Assembly (NCBI GenBank): GCA_009779895.1
Contig: WRBB01000018.1
Span: forward strand, 1-61,643
Length of the DNA: 61,643 nucleotides
Source of the DNA: Lachnospiraceae bacterium
GTDB lineage: Bacteria; Bacillota; Clostridia; Lachnospirales; Lachnospiraceae
Reading direction: 5' to 3'
A program made the translations under genes and the position numbers. Every line of letters begins with the position of its first letter. The first letter of the stretch is position 1. The notes under the pieces are model-generated. The model was not told the origin of the DNA, searched no databases, and saw only the letters and a program-made list of their open reading frames with translations. Shown piece after piece: positions 8,326 to 16,656 of this stretch.

Positions 8326-8964
8326 CTATTTCGCATCTAAATAACTATATAAAGTATACTTAGAAATATTAAAAAACTCCGACACTTTATCCCCTGATTT
8401 TGTAACCAAAAAGGCCCCTTTGTCATTTAAAAATTGGACGCATTTAATCTTATCATTTTTACTCATCAAAGGAACCGGCTTACCTACCAGTTTCACAGAC
8501 TCTTCTATTAAATCATCCAACAATTCATTCACATCCTTGGGAATATATTTGGTACCCTTGGATTTTTCTTCTTCATTAATAGAAACCAAAGTCTTAATCG
8601 CATTTTCCGCCACAATCATATTGGTAATGTCGTAATTAATCGCAAAAATACCTGTTAGTTTTCCATCATGATCCTTTAAATAAATCGTACTGGATTTCAA
8701 AATACGCCCATCATGAGTACGGGTCAAATAGTTAATTTCATCTTTTAATGTACGCGGGTCTTTATTCACCGCCTCCATCACCGCCATAGATGGACCGTCA
8801 CCCAATCGCCTGGAGGTCACATGACCATTTTCAATATATACAATGGTATTGTCTATATCTTTTTCATCAATCCGATGAATGACAATCTCACAATCCTCTC
8901 CAAATTGTACAGAAAGGGCTTTCGCCACTTGGGTTAATAAGTTTAATTGGTCATCAAAAATCAT
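8326..8964 (-). CDS. YheO-type PAS/helix-turn-helix transcriptional regulator
   Basis: 212 residues: an N-terminal YheO-like PAS domain (about 5-120; GRILKSSTIYLKDHDGKLTG and GIFAINYDITN segments) and a C-terminal DauR-type helix-turn-helix (about 160-212; QFLNDKGAFLVTKSGDKVSE followed by a YTLYSYLD recognition-helix-like end). Members are cytoplasmic ligand-responsive regulators. This is the last gene of the purine/selenium operon, 14 nt after yqeB, and no other regulator lies in the operon, so it probably controls it. The direct-repeat site at the ssnA promoter is the obvious candidate operator (inference). Confidence 0.8.
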   Translation of the reverse strand: MIFDDQLNLLTQVAKALSVQFGEDCEIVIHRIDEKDIDNTIVYIENGHVTSRRLGDGPSMAVMEAVNKDPRTLKDEINYLTRTHDGRILKSSTIYLKDHDGKLTGIFAINYDITNMIVAENAIKTLVSINEEEKSKGTKYIPKDVNELLDDLIEESVKLVGKPVPLMSKNDKIKCVQFLNDKGAFLVTKSGDKVSEFFNISKYTLYSYLDAK

Positions 8965-8978
8965 TGTAACCGCTCCTT

Positions 8979-9815
8979 TCAGCCGTCTTGTCTTAATTGA
9001 ATCAATGCCGCCTCTAAAGCTGCCCCACCGAGCGCACGTGCCTTATCAGATATCGTCTTGCAATCTACAACATCAGGGGAACGCGGATCAACATCCGCAC
9101 ATTTTAAGCCTTTTCCTACCAGCAATCCATCCTGTATCAACCCTCTTAAAGTACCTTTCAAAGGGGAATGCACAGGCATTTCCTCTATATAAAAAAGAAT
9201 ATCACCTTTATTTACAGTATCACCTATTTTGCAAACATGTTTTATCACACCGGCAGCAGGCGCATGTAATACTCTGGCCGCACTTTCGCCGCCTAATTCA
9301 CCGGGTATTCCCGTATTGGGCATGGCTTCACCTGTAAAATATAATCTACCCAAATGATGACCACGCAATGTTTCAATCACAACATCCACATCCACACCTG
9401 CCTGAAAACCAGGTCCTAAAGCTATGGTAATGGGGGCCAAAACTCTATGTGTACCCAGATTTCGTTTTGCTAAAATGGCATCAACCACAATCGCCGGGGA
9501 TATGGTTTTATTGAGACATCTTCCCGCAGGATCCACAAAAATAGGAATTTCACCTTGTTCCCAGCATCGATCACACTCTACCAATGCATCCACTACACGA
9601 GCAGTCATATCCTCAACTTGATATGTTCCTGCATAAACTGCCGCACACAATGACACCGTTCTTCGAATGGCCAAGGGTTTTTCCACTTCTAACACAAGCA
9701 CTTTAAAACCCGTCCGAAAAAACTTTTGAATCACACCTGTGGCCAAATCACCACCACCACGCACAACAACCAACATCTCAGCAACGTCCCAATGATTCTT
9801 TCCAACAACTTTCAT
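8979..9815 (-). CDS. yqeB: YqeB, selenium-dependent molybdenum hydroxylase maturation protein
   Basis: 278 residues of the EF2563/YqeB family, found in genomes with selenium-dependent molybdenum hydroxylases and selD. A Rossmann-like start (VRGGGDLATGVIQKF, about 18-32) resembles the XdhC/CoxI fold, and the C-terminal part (about 200-260; GDTVNKGDILFYIEEMPV) resembles a biotinyl/lipoyl-like barrel. The accepted idea is a role in putting labile selenium, as a non-selenocysteine cofactor, into the hydroxylase; the exact reaction is unknown. Its ATG overlaps the yqeC stop (ATGA) with GAGG about 9 nt upstream. Confidence 0.88.
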   Translation of the reverse strand: MKVVGKNHWDVAEMLVVVRGGGDLATGVIQKFFRTGFKVLVLEVEKPLAIRRTVSLCAAVYAGTYQVEDMTARVVDALVECDRCWEQGEIPIFVDPAGRCLNKTISPAIVVDAILAKRNLGTHRVLAPITIALGPGFQAGVDVDVVIETLRGHHLGRLYFTGEAMPNTGIPGELGGESAARVLHAPAAGVIKHVCKIGDTVNKGDILFYIEEMPVHSPLKGTLRGLIQDGLLVGKGLKCADVDPRSPDVVDCKTISDKARALGGAALEAALIQLRQDG

Positions 9816-10540
9816 ACGATTATGCCTCGTTGCATTTTCACACTTCCTATAATAATTTTAGAAAGGCTTGCCCGAAATCCTTTGGGTAATAATGAAACTA
9901 CCGCAAAAGCATTCTCCAAACTACTTTCTTCTTCTACTTGATTGATTAGCAAAATCTTTTCACCAATGGCCCTTTGAAACAAACCTTGTTGACTGCTGAT
10001 TACTTTTGCCAATATTGCTTCATTTATAATATCATCTCTTTTTGCTCCCGTCATCTCGAAAAAAGATTGCAAACGATGAATATACGCTTCCCTTATCATC
10101 TGCCCAAAAGCAGTTATGGGTATCACGCCGATGCTGATTGTCGTTTCAGGTAAAATAACCGGCTCATACCCATTCCACCCCTTTAATTGTAACCCCTTAG
10201 CGCCATCCGTTTCAAGAAAAACTTTTTGAAAGCTAACAAGTTTTTTTATAAAACTTTCTTCCGACGGCATTTTTAGCTTTTCCACACCATCTACGATAAC
10301 CCTTTCGCCTGCATAAGTTATGCCCACACCATCCATTCCCATTGCATCAAAATCATTTAAATATAAATAATCATAAGCCCCCGGTTCAGGAAACAAAATC
10401 TTGGTGGTGGTACTGAGTAAAACCTTTTCATTTCTATAACATTGCGCAAAAAAATCTATCAAACTGCTTTTTCCACCGCTGCCAAAAACAGAAATTACTT
10501 GTTGTCCCGACAACCCAAAACATTCACGCAAACACATCAT
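9812..10540 (-). CDS. yqeC: YqeC, selenium cofactor biosynthesis protein
   Basis: About 242 residues. The family co-occurs with yqeB and selD in organisms with selenium-dependent molybdenum hydroxylases. A P-loop-like GSGGKSS is at residues 20-26 and a TTTK segment follows, consistent with nucleotide binding. Start placed at the ATG at 10540: AAGGAAAG lies 7 nt upstream, and the in-frame ATG at 10558 lacks a site. It overlaps the DUF3343 gene by 17 nt and yqeB by 4 nt, so translation is probably coupled. Biochemical role unproven. Confidence 0.85.
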   Translation of the reverse strand: MMCLRECFGLSGQQVISVFGSGGKSSLIDFFAQCYRNEKVLLSTTTKILFPEPGAYDYLYLNDFDAMGMDGVGITYAGERVIVDGVEKLKMPSEESFIKKLVSFQKVFLETDGAKGLQLKGWNGYEPVILPETTISIGVIPITAFGQMIREAYIHRLQSFFEMTGAKRDDIINEAILAKVISSQQGLFQRAIGEKILLINQVEEESSLENAFAVVSLLPKGFRASLSKIIIGSVKMQRGIIV

Positions 10541-10787
10541 AATACTTTCCTTGTTCACTTTCTATGATTCGATAAACAGTTCCATAAGGAATTTTCAACT
10601 CTTTTAAAATAAACAGACCCATTGTTACATCTTCCAACCACAAACGCAAACAAAATCCACAACTATCTCCCAAGTCTGATGGCAGGGGCATAGAACGAGT
10701 CGAAATGCCTTGGCTGTTCAGTTGCATTTCAGCCTTTAACATATTGTGGGTACCGGGAAAGGTAATCAAACATTCACTTCTCATCAT
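10524..10787 (-). CDS. DUF3343 putative selenium/sulfur carrier protein
   Basis: 87 residues, a small DUF3343 protein with the conserved GDSCGFCLR segment (Cys43 and Cys46). The family is described as a putative Se/S carrier and is often linked to selD and SirA/TusA-like genes. It starts with an ATG overlapping the selD stop by 4 nt and overlaps yqeC. The two close cysteines could carry a persulfide or perselenide from the NifS-like enzyme to SelD or the hydroxylase; that flow is inferred from gene order. Confidence 0.8.
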   Translation of the reverse strand: MMRSECLITFPGTHNMLKAEMQLNSQGISTRSMPLPSDLGDSCGFCLRLWLEDVTMGLFILKELKIPYGTVYRIIESEQGKYYDVFA

Positions 10788-11806
10788 ACAAGTACGATGG
10801 GCAAATCTCTTGGTTCAAATAACACATGCCCTATCATCTTTGCCGCCGGATCATCTCTTTGAATCAATTCCAATAATTCCTCGCTTTCCGTTCTATCCAC
10901 ACTAAATAAAAGACCGCCGGAGGTCTGTGGGTCAAATAGCACCTCCTGCATAATTGGATCCACTGTTTGCAAATCCACTTTTCTTTCTACAAATTTGCGA
11001 TTTCGCTTACCTCCCGCCGTAATCCAACCCGCTTCTATCAATTCCTTGACTGTCGGTAACAACGGCAATTCCTTCGTGTTGATTTGGATGCTACAACCAT
11101 TACCTGCCATTTCCGACAAATGCCCAAGCAAACCAAAGCCTGTTACATCAGTACAAGCATGAACCTCAAAACCCAGCCGCTTTTCTGCCGCATATTTATT
11201 CAAACGCTCCATAGAAGCAATGGATGCTTTTTCCGCCACTTCCTTTGCCGCACCTGCACGACCGGCACTTTGAATCACACCTGTACCCAAAGCTTTGGTT
11301 AAAATAATCACATCACCCGCTTTGGGGGTATTATTTTGCAAAAAGCTCTTTGGCGAAACCATACCTGTCACTGCCAAACCATACTTTGGCTCATGGTCAT
11401 AAATAGAGTGGCCACCCGCAATACTTGCCCCGGCTTCTAATACTTTTTCTGCACCGCCTGCCAACATTTCCGCCAAATACCGCTTATCCATCTTCTGGGG
11501 AAAACAAACCAGATTCAAAGCAAACAAAACCTGACCGCCCATGGCATAAATGTCACTCATCGCGTTAGCAGCAGCAATTTTTCCAAAAATCTTTGGGTCT
11601 TCCACCATAGGCGGGAAAAAGTCTGTAGTAGAGACAATCGCTTGTTCTTCATTTATTTTATAAACCGCTCCATCATCTGAAGCATCAAAACCCACCAATA
11701 AATTCGGATCTTGAATGTTTGGTATTGCCTTTAAATAATCCCTTAACTCACCCGCTCCGATTTTTGCTCCACACCCACCTGAGGTGCAATTTCCCAAAAA
11801 AGACAT
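10784..11806 (-). CDS. selD: Selenide, water dikinase
   Basis: 340 residues. SelD makes selenophosphate from selenide and ATP in the cytoplasm. The N-terminal active-site loop reads GGCGAKI with Cys12 and Lys15, equivalent to Cys17 and Lys20 of E. coli SelD; the catalytic position is cysteine, not selenocysteine, and the second cysteine of E. coli is Ala here. The conserved GGHSIYDHEPKYG and DPQTSGGLLF segments are present. AAGGAG precedes the ATG. No selA, selB, selC or selU is in the window, and its neighbours are hydroxylase-maturation genes, so selenophosphate here probably feeds the labile-selenium cofactor. Confidence 0.95.
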   Translation of the reverse strand: MSFLGNCTSGGCGAKIGAGELRDYLKAIPNIQDPNLLVGFDASDDGAVYKINEEQAIVSTTDFFPPMVEDPKIFGKIAAANAMSDIYAMGGQVLFALNLVCFPQKMDKRYLAEMLAGGAEKVLEAGASIAGGHSIYDHEPKYGLAVTGMVSPKSFLQNNTPKAGDVIILTKALGTGVIQSAGRAGAAKEVAEKASIASMERLNKYAAEKRLGFEVHACTDVTGFGLLGHLSEMAGNGCSIQINTKELPLLPTVKELIEAGWITAGGKRNRKFVERKVDLQTVDPIMQEVLFDPQTSGGLLFSVDRTESEELLELIQRDDPAAKMIGHVLFEPRDLPIVLV

Positions 11807-11821
11807 CCGTCACTCTCCTTT

Positions 11822-12970
11822 TTAAGTTGTTAATTCCCTGAGTGCCCTAACAGCAATCCCAATCTCTTCTTCCGTGGTATCATAACCAAAACTAAAACGT
11901 ACCGCTCCCCCGGGAAATGTACCTGCCACCTGATGGGCAGCGGGTGCACAATGCAAACCACTTCTGGTCATTATACCATATTCATTATATAAACGAAAAC
12001 TCAAATCACCGGCCGGTATCTTTTCTGAAATAAGAGAGACCAAGGGAACCCGTTCCCTTTCATCCAAGCAACCCAACACAGACACAGGTAAATCCCCAAT
12101 CCCATCTAAAAAACGACGGGTTAATGCTGATTCTTTTACTCTAATCTGTTCCAAACCAATCTCTTCTATATATTTTATACTTTCACTTAAACTGAAAATG
12201 CCTACCGCATTTAAGGTGCCTGATTCAAATTTTTCAGGCATTACAGCAGGTTGGGTCAAATCATGTGAAAAATTCCCCGTTCCGCCTGTTAACCATGGCT
12301 CCATGATTTCAGCTATTTCCGGACGTAACACAAAACCACCAATTCCTGATAAGGCTTGCAACCCTTTATGCCCTGTAAAGGCTAACACATCAATAAAATC
12401 CGCTTCCATATGAATCGGTAAATAACCTGCCGTTTGAGCTGTATCCAGAACCGTAATCACACCGTATTCTCTTGCCTTTTGGAACACCTCTCGAATTGGC
12501 TGTATTGTTCCCAACACATTCGAAGCATGAGTCATCAACAACATGTTCGGTTTTGTTTCCAATATTTCTTCCAAATCTTTCCCACACAACCGCCCTTGCC
12601 AATCACAAGCCAGTGTCGTTACTTGAATGCCCCGTTTTTCTTGCAACAAATGCAAAGGCCGCATAACGGCATTGTGCTCTAAACGCGAAACAACCACATG
12701 GCTTCCCGGTTGCAACAAGCCATGAAGTATCATATTCAAAGACGTAGTGATATTTGCTGTAAAAACCACATTGGAAGCATCCCGCACATGAAAAAAAGAC
12801 CCCACTTGTTCCCTGCCTGCAAAAATGAAATGGGCATTTGCATCCGGAACAAAGCTGCGGTTATGATTGGGCCATTGATTTTTTTGTAAGTAGTGACAAA
12901 GGGCATCTATCATGGGCTTGGGCTTGCAAATAGAAGTCCCTGCATAATTGAGATAAATCTCTTTCTCCAT
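11822..12970 (-). CDS. Class V aminotransferase: cysteine desulfurase / selenocysteine lyase-like
   Basis: 382 residues, a PLP enzyme of the NifS/CsdA group. Visible active-site residues are His99 and Asn100, Asp176, the Schiff-base Lys202 in TGHKGLQ, and the catalytic cysteine Cys341 in RSGLHC. It releases sulfur or selenium from cysteine or selenocysteine as an enzyme-bound persulfide or perselenide. Lying between mocA and selD, it probably supplies selenium to SelD, or the terminal sulfur ligand to the molybdenum site. Sequence alone does not decide between the two substrates. Confidence 0.88.
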   Translation of the reverse strand: MEKEIYLNYAGTSICKPKPMIDALCHYLQKNQWPNHNRSFVPDANAHFIFAGREQVGSFFHVRDASNVVFTANITTSLNMILHGLLQPGSHVVVSRLEHNAVMRPLHLLQEKRGIQVTTLACDWQGRLCGKDLEEILETKPNMLLMTHASNVLGTIQPIREVFQKAREYGVITVLDTAQTAGYLPIHMEADFIDVLAFTGHKGLQALSGIGGFVLRPEIAEIMEPWLTGGTGNFSHDLTQPAVMPEKFESGTLNAVGIFSLSESIKYIEEIGLEQIRVKESALTRRFLDGIGDLPVSVLGCLDERERVPLVSLISEKIPAGDLSFRLYNEYGIMTRSGLHCAPAAHQVAGTFPGGAVRFSFGYDTTEEEIGIAVRALRELTT

Positions 12971-12972
12971 AA

Positions 12973-13566
12973 TTATATATCCTTTTCCATTTCTTGCAAC
13001 TGTTGATATTTTTCAGGTGTATCTATATCAAATAACTGAGCTTGACCTTGCACTCTTATTTTAACACAAAATTCAGGATAGCGATCACGAATCACGCGAC
13101 CGCCACCCTTTTTATTTTCTTTTGTCACCGCGAGTAATTCTTGGCGAAATGCTTTGCCAAAACAAGTCGGACTACTGGGACTACCATCTTCTTTGATGGG
13201 ATACACAATATTATGTTCCGTAGACGCTGCCATCATAGACTCTAATAAAGCAACGGTTAACAAAGGCTGGTCTCCCGTAAAGTACATGTAAGACAATCCA
13301 CCGGCCGCCCGGGTTCCCAAAAAAACCGAATACGCCTGTCCTCGTTTTGGGTCGTCGTTTTGAATCACCTTTATCCCCACAGGTATCGTAATACCCGAAG
13401 CATTCTCAGGGGATATCAGTAAGATTCGTTCATAAAACGGCAAAGACAAAACCAAATCAAAAGTATGTTGCAACAAAGATTTGCCCTGATATTCCAAGGC
13501 CAATTTGTTTTGTCCCATCCGTTTTGACTCTCCTGCTGCCATTATAATTGCACTTATTTTATTCAT
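12973..13566 (-). CDS. mocA: Molybdenum cofactor cytidylyltransferase-like (MocA family)
   Basis: 197 residues, an NTP-transferase fold with the nucleotide-binding start IIMAAGESKRMGQNKLAL (about 7-24) and a metal-binding FTGDQPLL (about 96-103). MocA transfers CMP from CTP to molybdopterin, giving the dinucleotide form used by xanthine dehydrogenase-type enzymes. It lies 5 nt after the hydroxylase gene, which fits making cofactor for it. The family also includes GTP-using enzymes, so the nucleotide is inferred from context. Confidence 0.85.
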   Translation of the reverse strand: MNKISAIIMAAGESKRMGQNKLALEYQGKSLLQHTFDLVLSLPFYERILLISPENASGITIPVGIKVIQNDDPKRGQAYSVFLGTRAAGGLSYMYFTGDQPLLTVALLESMMAASTEHNIVYPIKEDGSPSSPTCFGKAFRQELLAVTKENKKGGGRVIRDRYPEFCVKIRVQGQAQLFDIDTPEKYQQLQEMEKDI

Positions 13567-13571
13567 AGATT

Positions 13572-16148
13572 TTACTTTTTCCGATAAAAATTATTTTCTA
13601 TGGGCAGTTTATTTCTAAGTTCACCATCTAAAGCGTAGTAAGCACCTGCAATGGCTGGTGCGGTTGGAATGGTCGCCAGCTCACCAACCCCTTTGATCCC
13701 ATAAGCAATACCCTCATGTAAATCAGGTGCTTTCACAAAACCAATCTCGATGGGCGGAATCTGATGGGCTTTTAATAAACCTAATGTACCATACTTGGAT
13801 TTCACGTAGGAATCTTCTACTTCATACTTTTCGGTTAAAGCATAACCCATGCCCATAACTACGCCACCTTCGATTTGACCCTCACAGGCTTTGGGATTAA
13901 TGACCTGACCCACATCATAAGCGGCTACAAATTTTTCTATCTTACCTGCTTCATTTAAAATCGCTACCACCGCCGCATAACCATACCCTGCATGACTCAC
14001 CGGAAACGCTTTGTCATTCACCAAAGGATCCGTTGGTGCAGTGTACTCACCATAAAATTCCTGCCCTTGCAAATCAGACAAGGCACGTCCCATATCCAAC
14101 TCATAGCGCAGTTGCACCGCCGCCCGCTTCACCGCCTCACCTGTAAACAACGATTGGCGTGATGCAGTGGTGGTCCCTGAATTTGGCGTTCGTTTGGTAT
14201 CCGGCATTTCTACCACAATCATCTCAGGAGCTACCGCCAAGGTTTCACAAGCAACCTGCGTCATCACCGTTGCCATACCCTGACCAATACAAGCCGCACT
14301 ACTTCTCACATGTATTTTATCACCCTCTACCGAAACAATGCAACGCCCATAATCAGGCAAACCTATACCAAGGCCACTATTTTTGTGGAAACTGGAAATA
14401 CCTGCTATCTTTGCATTTTCATAAGCATCTTTCACAGACAGCAATGCTTCTTTTAAAGCAGCGTTTTTTGACACAATTTGCCCGTTTGGCAAAGAATCTC
14501 CGGGTGCCACTGCATTGCGATAACGCATTTCCCATGGGGAAATCCCTACTTTTTCAGCCAATAAATTCAAATTGTTTTCTGTCGCAAAAGAAGATTGACA
14601 TACGCCAAAACCACGGAATGCGCCACCCGGTGGGTTATTGGTTATAACCGCAAATCCCTCCACATCAATGGCCAAATAACGATATGGCCCGGCCGCGTGG
14701 GTGCAAGCCCGTTGCAACACCGGTCCACCCAAGGAGGCATACGCTCCCGTGTCTGAATGAATCACCGCTTTCATTGCTGTTAAATTGCCGTGGGCATCAC
14801 AACCTGTGGTAAATTCCATTTCCATGGCATGACGTTTGGGATGTATCATCAAACTTTCTTGTCTGGTCAACAATACCTTTACGGGTTTTTTCAAACACCA
14901 AGCAGCCAAGGTCGCATGGTGTTGCACACTCATATCTTCCTTGCCGCCAAAACCGCCACCTACTAACTGACCTTTTACATGAATCTTCTCCGGGTCAATG
15001 CCTAGCATACGAGCGCATTCCCGCTGCTCATCATAAATACTTTGTCCACCACTGTATAAAAGAATACCATCCGTGCCATCGGGCATGGCAATGGCGCACT
15101 CCGGTTCCATAAAAGCATGCTCCGTAGCCGGTGTAGAATAATGCTGGGAAACCACATGTTTTGAGCTTGCCAACACAGCATCCACATCACCACGAACCAA
15201 ACGCTCATGGGATAAAATATTTCCTGCCATATTCTCATGAATCAAAGGAGCACCTTTTGCCAAAGCAGACTCTATGGAGGACAAAGCTTCTAATTCTTCA
15301 TATGTCACCTTGACCAAATCCTTGATTTCCGGCAAAGACTCTTTTGTCTTAGACACCACCAAAGCCACCGCATCACCTACATAACGTGTGATATCCCCCA
15401 CAGGAATCATCACATCCCAGTCAGAAATAAAAGCCAAATGACCGATTTTATTGTTGCCCGGCACATCAGCAGCTGTTAAAACCGCTTCGCAATCCGGATG
15501 CGCCAAAGCCTGGCTTACATCAATGCCCAATATCTTTGCCCGTGGAAATTTTGTACGTACCGCTGAGCCATGAAGCATGCCGGGCACCTTGATATCGTCC
15601 ACAAAAATACCTGTTCCCAAAGTTTTTTCCGCTGCGTCCACGCGTGCAAAATCCTCTCCTAGTTTCCCGCTTGCAGATTCCTTTGGAATCGGGCTGTTTT
15701 CACGAAACATCTCCGCCGCCATACGAATGGCATCCATAATCTTTACATAACCGGTACAACGGCAAATATTCCCCTTAATGGCATTGGTAATCTCTTCATC
15801 ATTTGGTTGGGGATTTTGATTCAATAAGCCTTGTGTCGCCATCACAAAACCAGGCATGCAAAAACCACATTGCACAGCACCGGCTTTTGCAAACGTATAA
15901 GCATACACATCCTTTTGTCTTTGCGATAAGCCCTCAATGGTAATAATTTCCTTACCCGCCAATTTCTCCAATGCAAGAATACAGGCTTTCATTGCCTTGC
16001 CATTCACCAAAACCGTACAAGTACCACAAGCCCCTTGCTTACACCCATCTTTGGTACCGCACAAAGACAAATCCTCTCGTAAAAAATCAATCAACTTTTT
16101 GTTTTCTTCACAGGATACTTCTTTTCCGTTTATCATTAATGCGTACAC
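13572..16148 (-). CDS. xdh: Selenium-dependent xanthine dehydrogenase (2Fe-2S and molybdopterin domains fused)
   Basis: 858 residues, similar in layout to E. coli XdhD. Two [2Fe-2S] clusters are evident: Cys36, Cys41, Cys44, Cys56 and Cys94, Cys97, Cys129, Cys131. The molybdopterin part (about 165-858) has GQLVGGGFGGKED, GGAFRGFG and the C-terminal KGVGE, whose Glu823 matches the catalytic base of xanthine oxidoreductases. It should hydroxylate xanthine, hypoxanthine or a related purine in the cytoplasm. No FAD-binding subunit is fused or encoded nearby, so electrons must leave to another partner, plausibly YgfK. The start is GTG with AGGAGG upstream. mocA, nifS-like, selD, yqeB and yqeC follow in the same operon. 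Confidence 0.93.
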   Translation of the reverse strand: MYALMINGKEVSCEENKKLIDFLREDLSLCGTKDGCKQGACGTCTVLVNGKAMKACILALEKLAGKEIITIEGLSQRQKDVYAYTFAKAGAVQCGFCMPGFVMATQGLLNQNPQPNDEEITNAIKGNICRCTGYVKIMDAIRMAAEMFRENSPIPKESASGKLGEDFARVDAAEKTLGTGIFVDDIKVPGMLHGSAVRTKFPRAKILGIDVSQALAHPDCEAVLTAADVPGNNKIGHLAFISDWDVMIPVGDITRYVGDAVALVVSKTKESLPEIKDLVKVTYEELEALSSIESALAKGAPLIHENMAGNILSHERLVRGDVDAVLASSKHVVSQHYSTPATEHAFMEPECAIAMPDGTDGILLYSGGQSIYDEQRECARMLGIDPEKIHVKGQLVGGGFGGKEDMSVQHHATLAAWCLKKPVKVLLTRQESLMIHPKRHAMEMEFTTGCDAHGNLTAMKAVIHSDTGAYASLGGPVLQRACTHAAGPYRYLAIDVEGFAVITNNPPGGAFRGFGVCQSSFATENNLNLLAEKVGISPWEMRYRNAVAPGDSLPNGQIVSKNAALKEALLSVKDAYENAKIAGISSFHKNSGLGIGLPDYGRCIVSVEGDKIHVRSSAACIGQGMATVMTQVACETLAVAPEMIVVEMPDTKRTPNSGTTTASRQSLFTGEAVKRAAVQLRYELDMGRALSDLQGQEFYGEYTAPTDPLVNDKAFPVSHAGYGYAAVVAILNEAGKIEKFVAAYDVGQVINPKACEGQIEGGVVMGMGYALTEKYEVEDSYVKSKYGTLGLLKAHQIPPIEIGFVKAPDLHEGIAYGIKGVGELATIPTAPAIAGAYYALDGELRNKLPIENNFYRKK

Positions 16149-16189
16149 TTCGTTACCTCCTGACTAGAATAACTAAAACTGTCGTAACT

Positions 16190-16570
16190 TTACTTCACTG
16201 CAATCGCTTCGATTTCAAATAATGCGCCCAAAGGCAAAGCTGCCGCTTCCACGCAAGAACGTGCCGGTGGATTGTTGGGAAAATACGTTGCATAGATTTT
16301 ATTTGCTTCGGCAAAGTCACCCATATCTTTTAAAAATACCAATGTTTTCACTACATCACTATAATCCATACCTGCTTCGTTTAAGATTGCACCTAAATTG
16401 GCAAAGGCTTGTTTTGTTTGCTCAGCAACGGTTTCTTTCATCACACCATCAGCGGGATCAATGCCCAATTGACCGGATGTATATAATATATTGCCGCCTA
16501 CCAAAACCGAATGAGAATAAGGTCCCACTGCTGCAGGTGCTTTTTTTGAATTAATGATTTTCTTTTCCAT
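16190..16570 (-). CDS. RidA family enamine/imine deaminase
   Basis: 126 residues, full length for RidA. The key Arg104 (PPARSCVE) that binds the substrate carboxylate and Glu119 near the C terminus are present. RidA hydrolyses reactive 2-aminoacrylate and related imines to keto acids and ammonia. YgeX in this operon generates 2-aminoacrylate from 2,3-diaminopropionate, so a detoxifying or pathway-completing role is well motivated. AAAAGGAG precedes the ATG, and a long hairpin separates the gene from arcC. Confidence 0.92.
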   Translation of the reverse strand: MEKKIINSKKAPAAVGPYSHSVLVGGNILYTSGQLGIDPADGVMKETVAEQTKQAFANLGAILNEAGMDYSDVVKTLVFLKDMGDFAEANKIYATYFPNNPPARSCVEAAALPLGALFEIEAIAVK

Positions 16571-16604
16571 GTATTTTTCTCCTTTTAAAACTTAGTTTTA
16601 TATC

Positions 16605-16646
16605 AACGGAGCTGTTGCAAAATTATTATTTTTGCAACAGCTTCGT
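16605..16646 (-). promoter_or_regulatory. Long intercistronic hairpin between arcC and ridA
   Basis: An 18-bp stem (one G-U pair) with a short AT loop occupies most of the 86-nt gap: AACGAAGCTGTTGCAAAA pairs with TTTTGCAACAGCTCCGTT on the transcript. On the transcribed minus strand no T-tract follows (GATATAAAAC), so it is not a normal terminator for arcC. A T-run exists only on the opposite strand. An RNA-stabilising or RNase-processing element that sets the ratio of upstream to downstream genes is the likely role (inference). Confidence 0.55.
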
Positions 16647-16656
16647 TTTTCAAATA

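Noticed and set aside
10784-11806. SelD as a selenoprotein with Sec at the catalytic position.
   Set aside because: The catalytic codon is a cysteine codon (Cys12) and no in-frame TGA is present.
16605-16650. Plus-strand terminator, since the arcC-ridA hairpin is followed by TTTTT on that strand.
   Set aside because: No plus-strand gene precedes it, so it is better read as an intercistronic RNA hairpin of the minus-strand operon.
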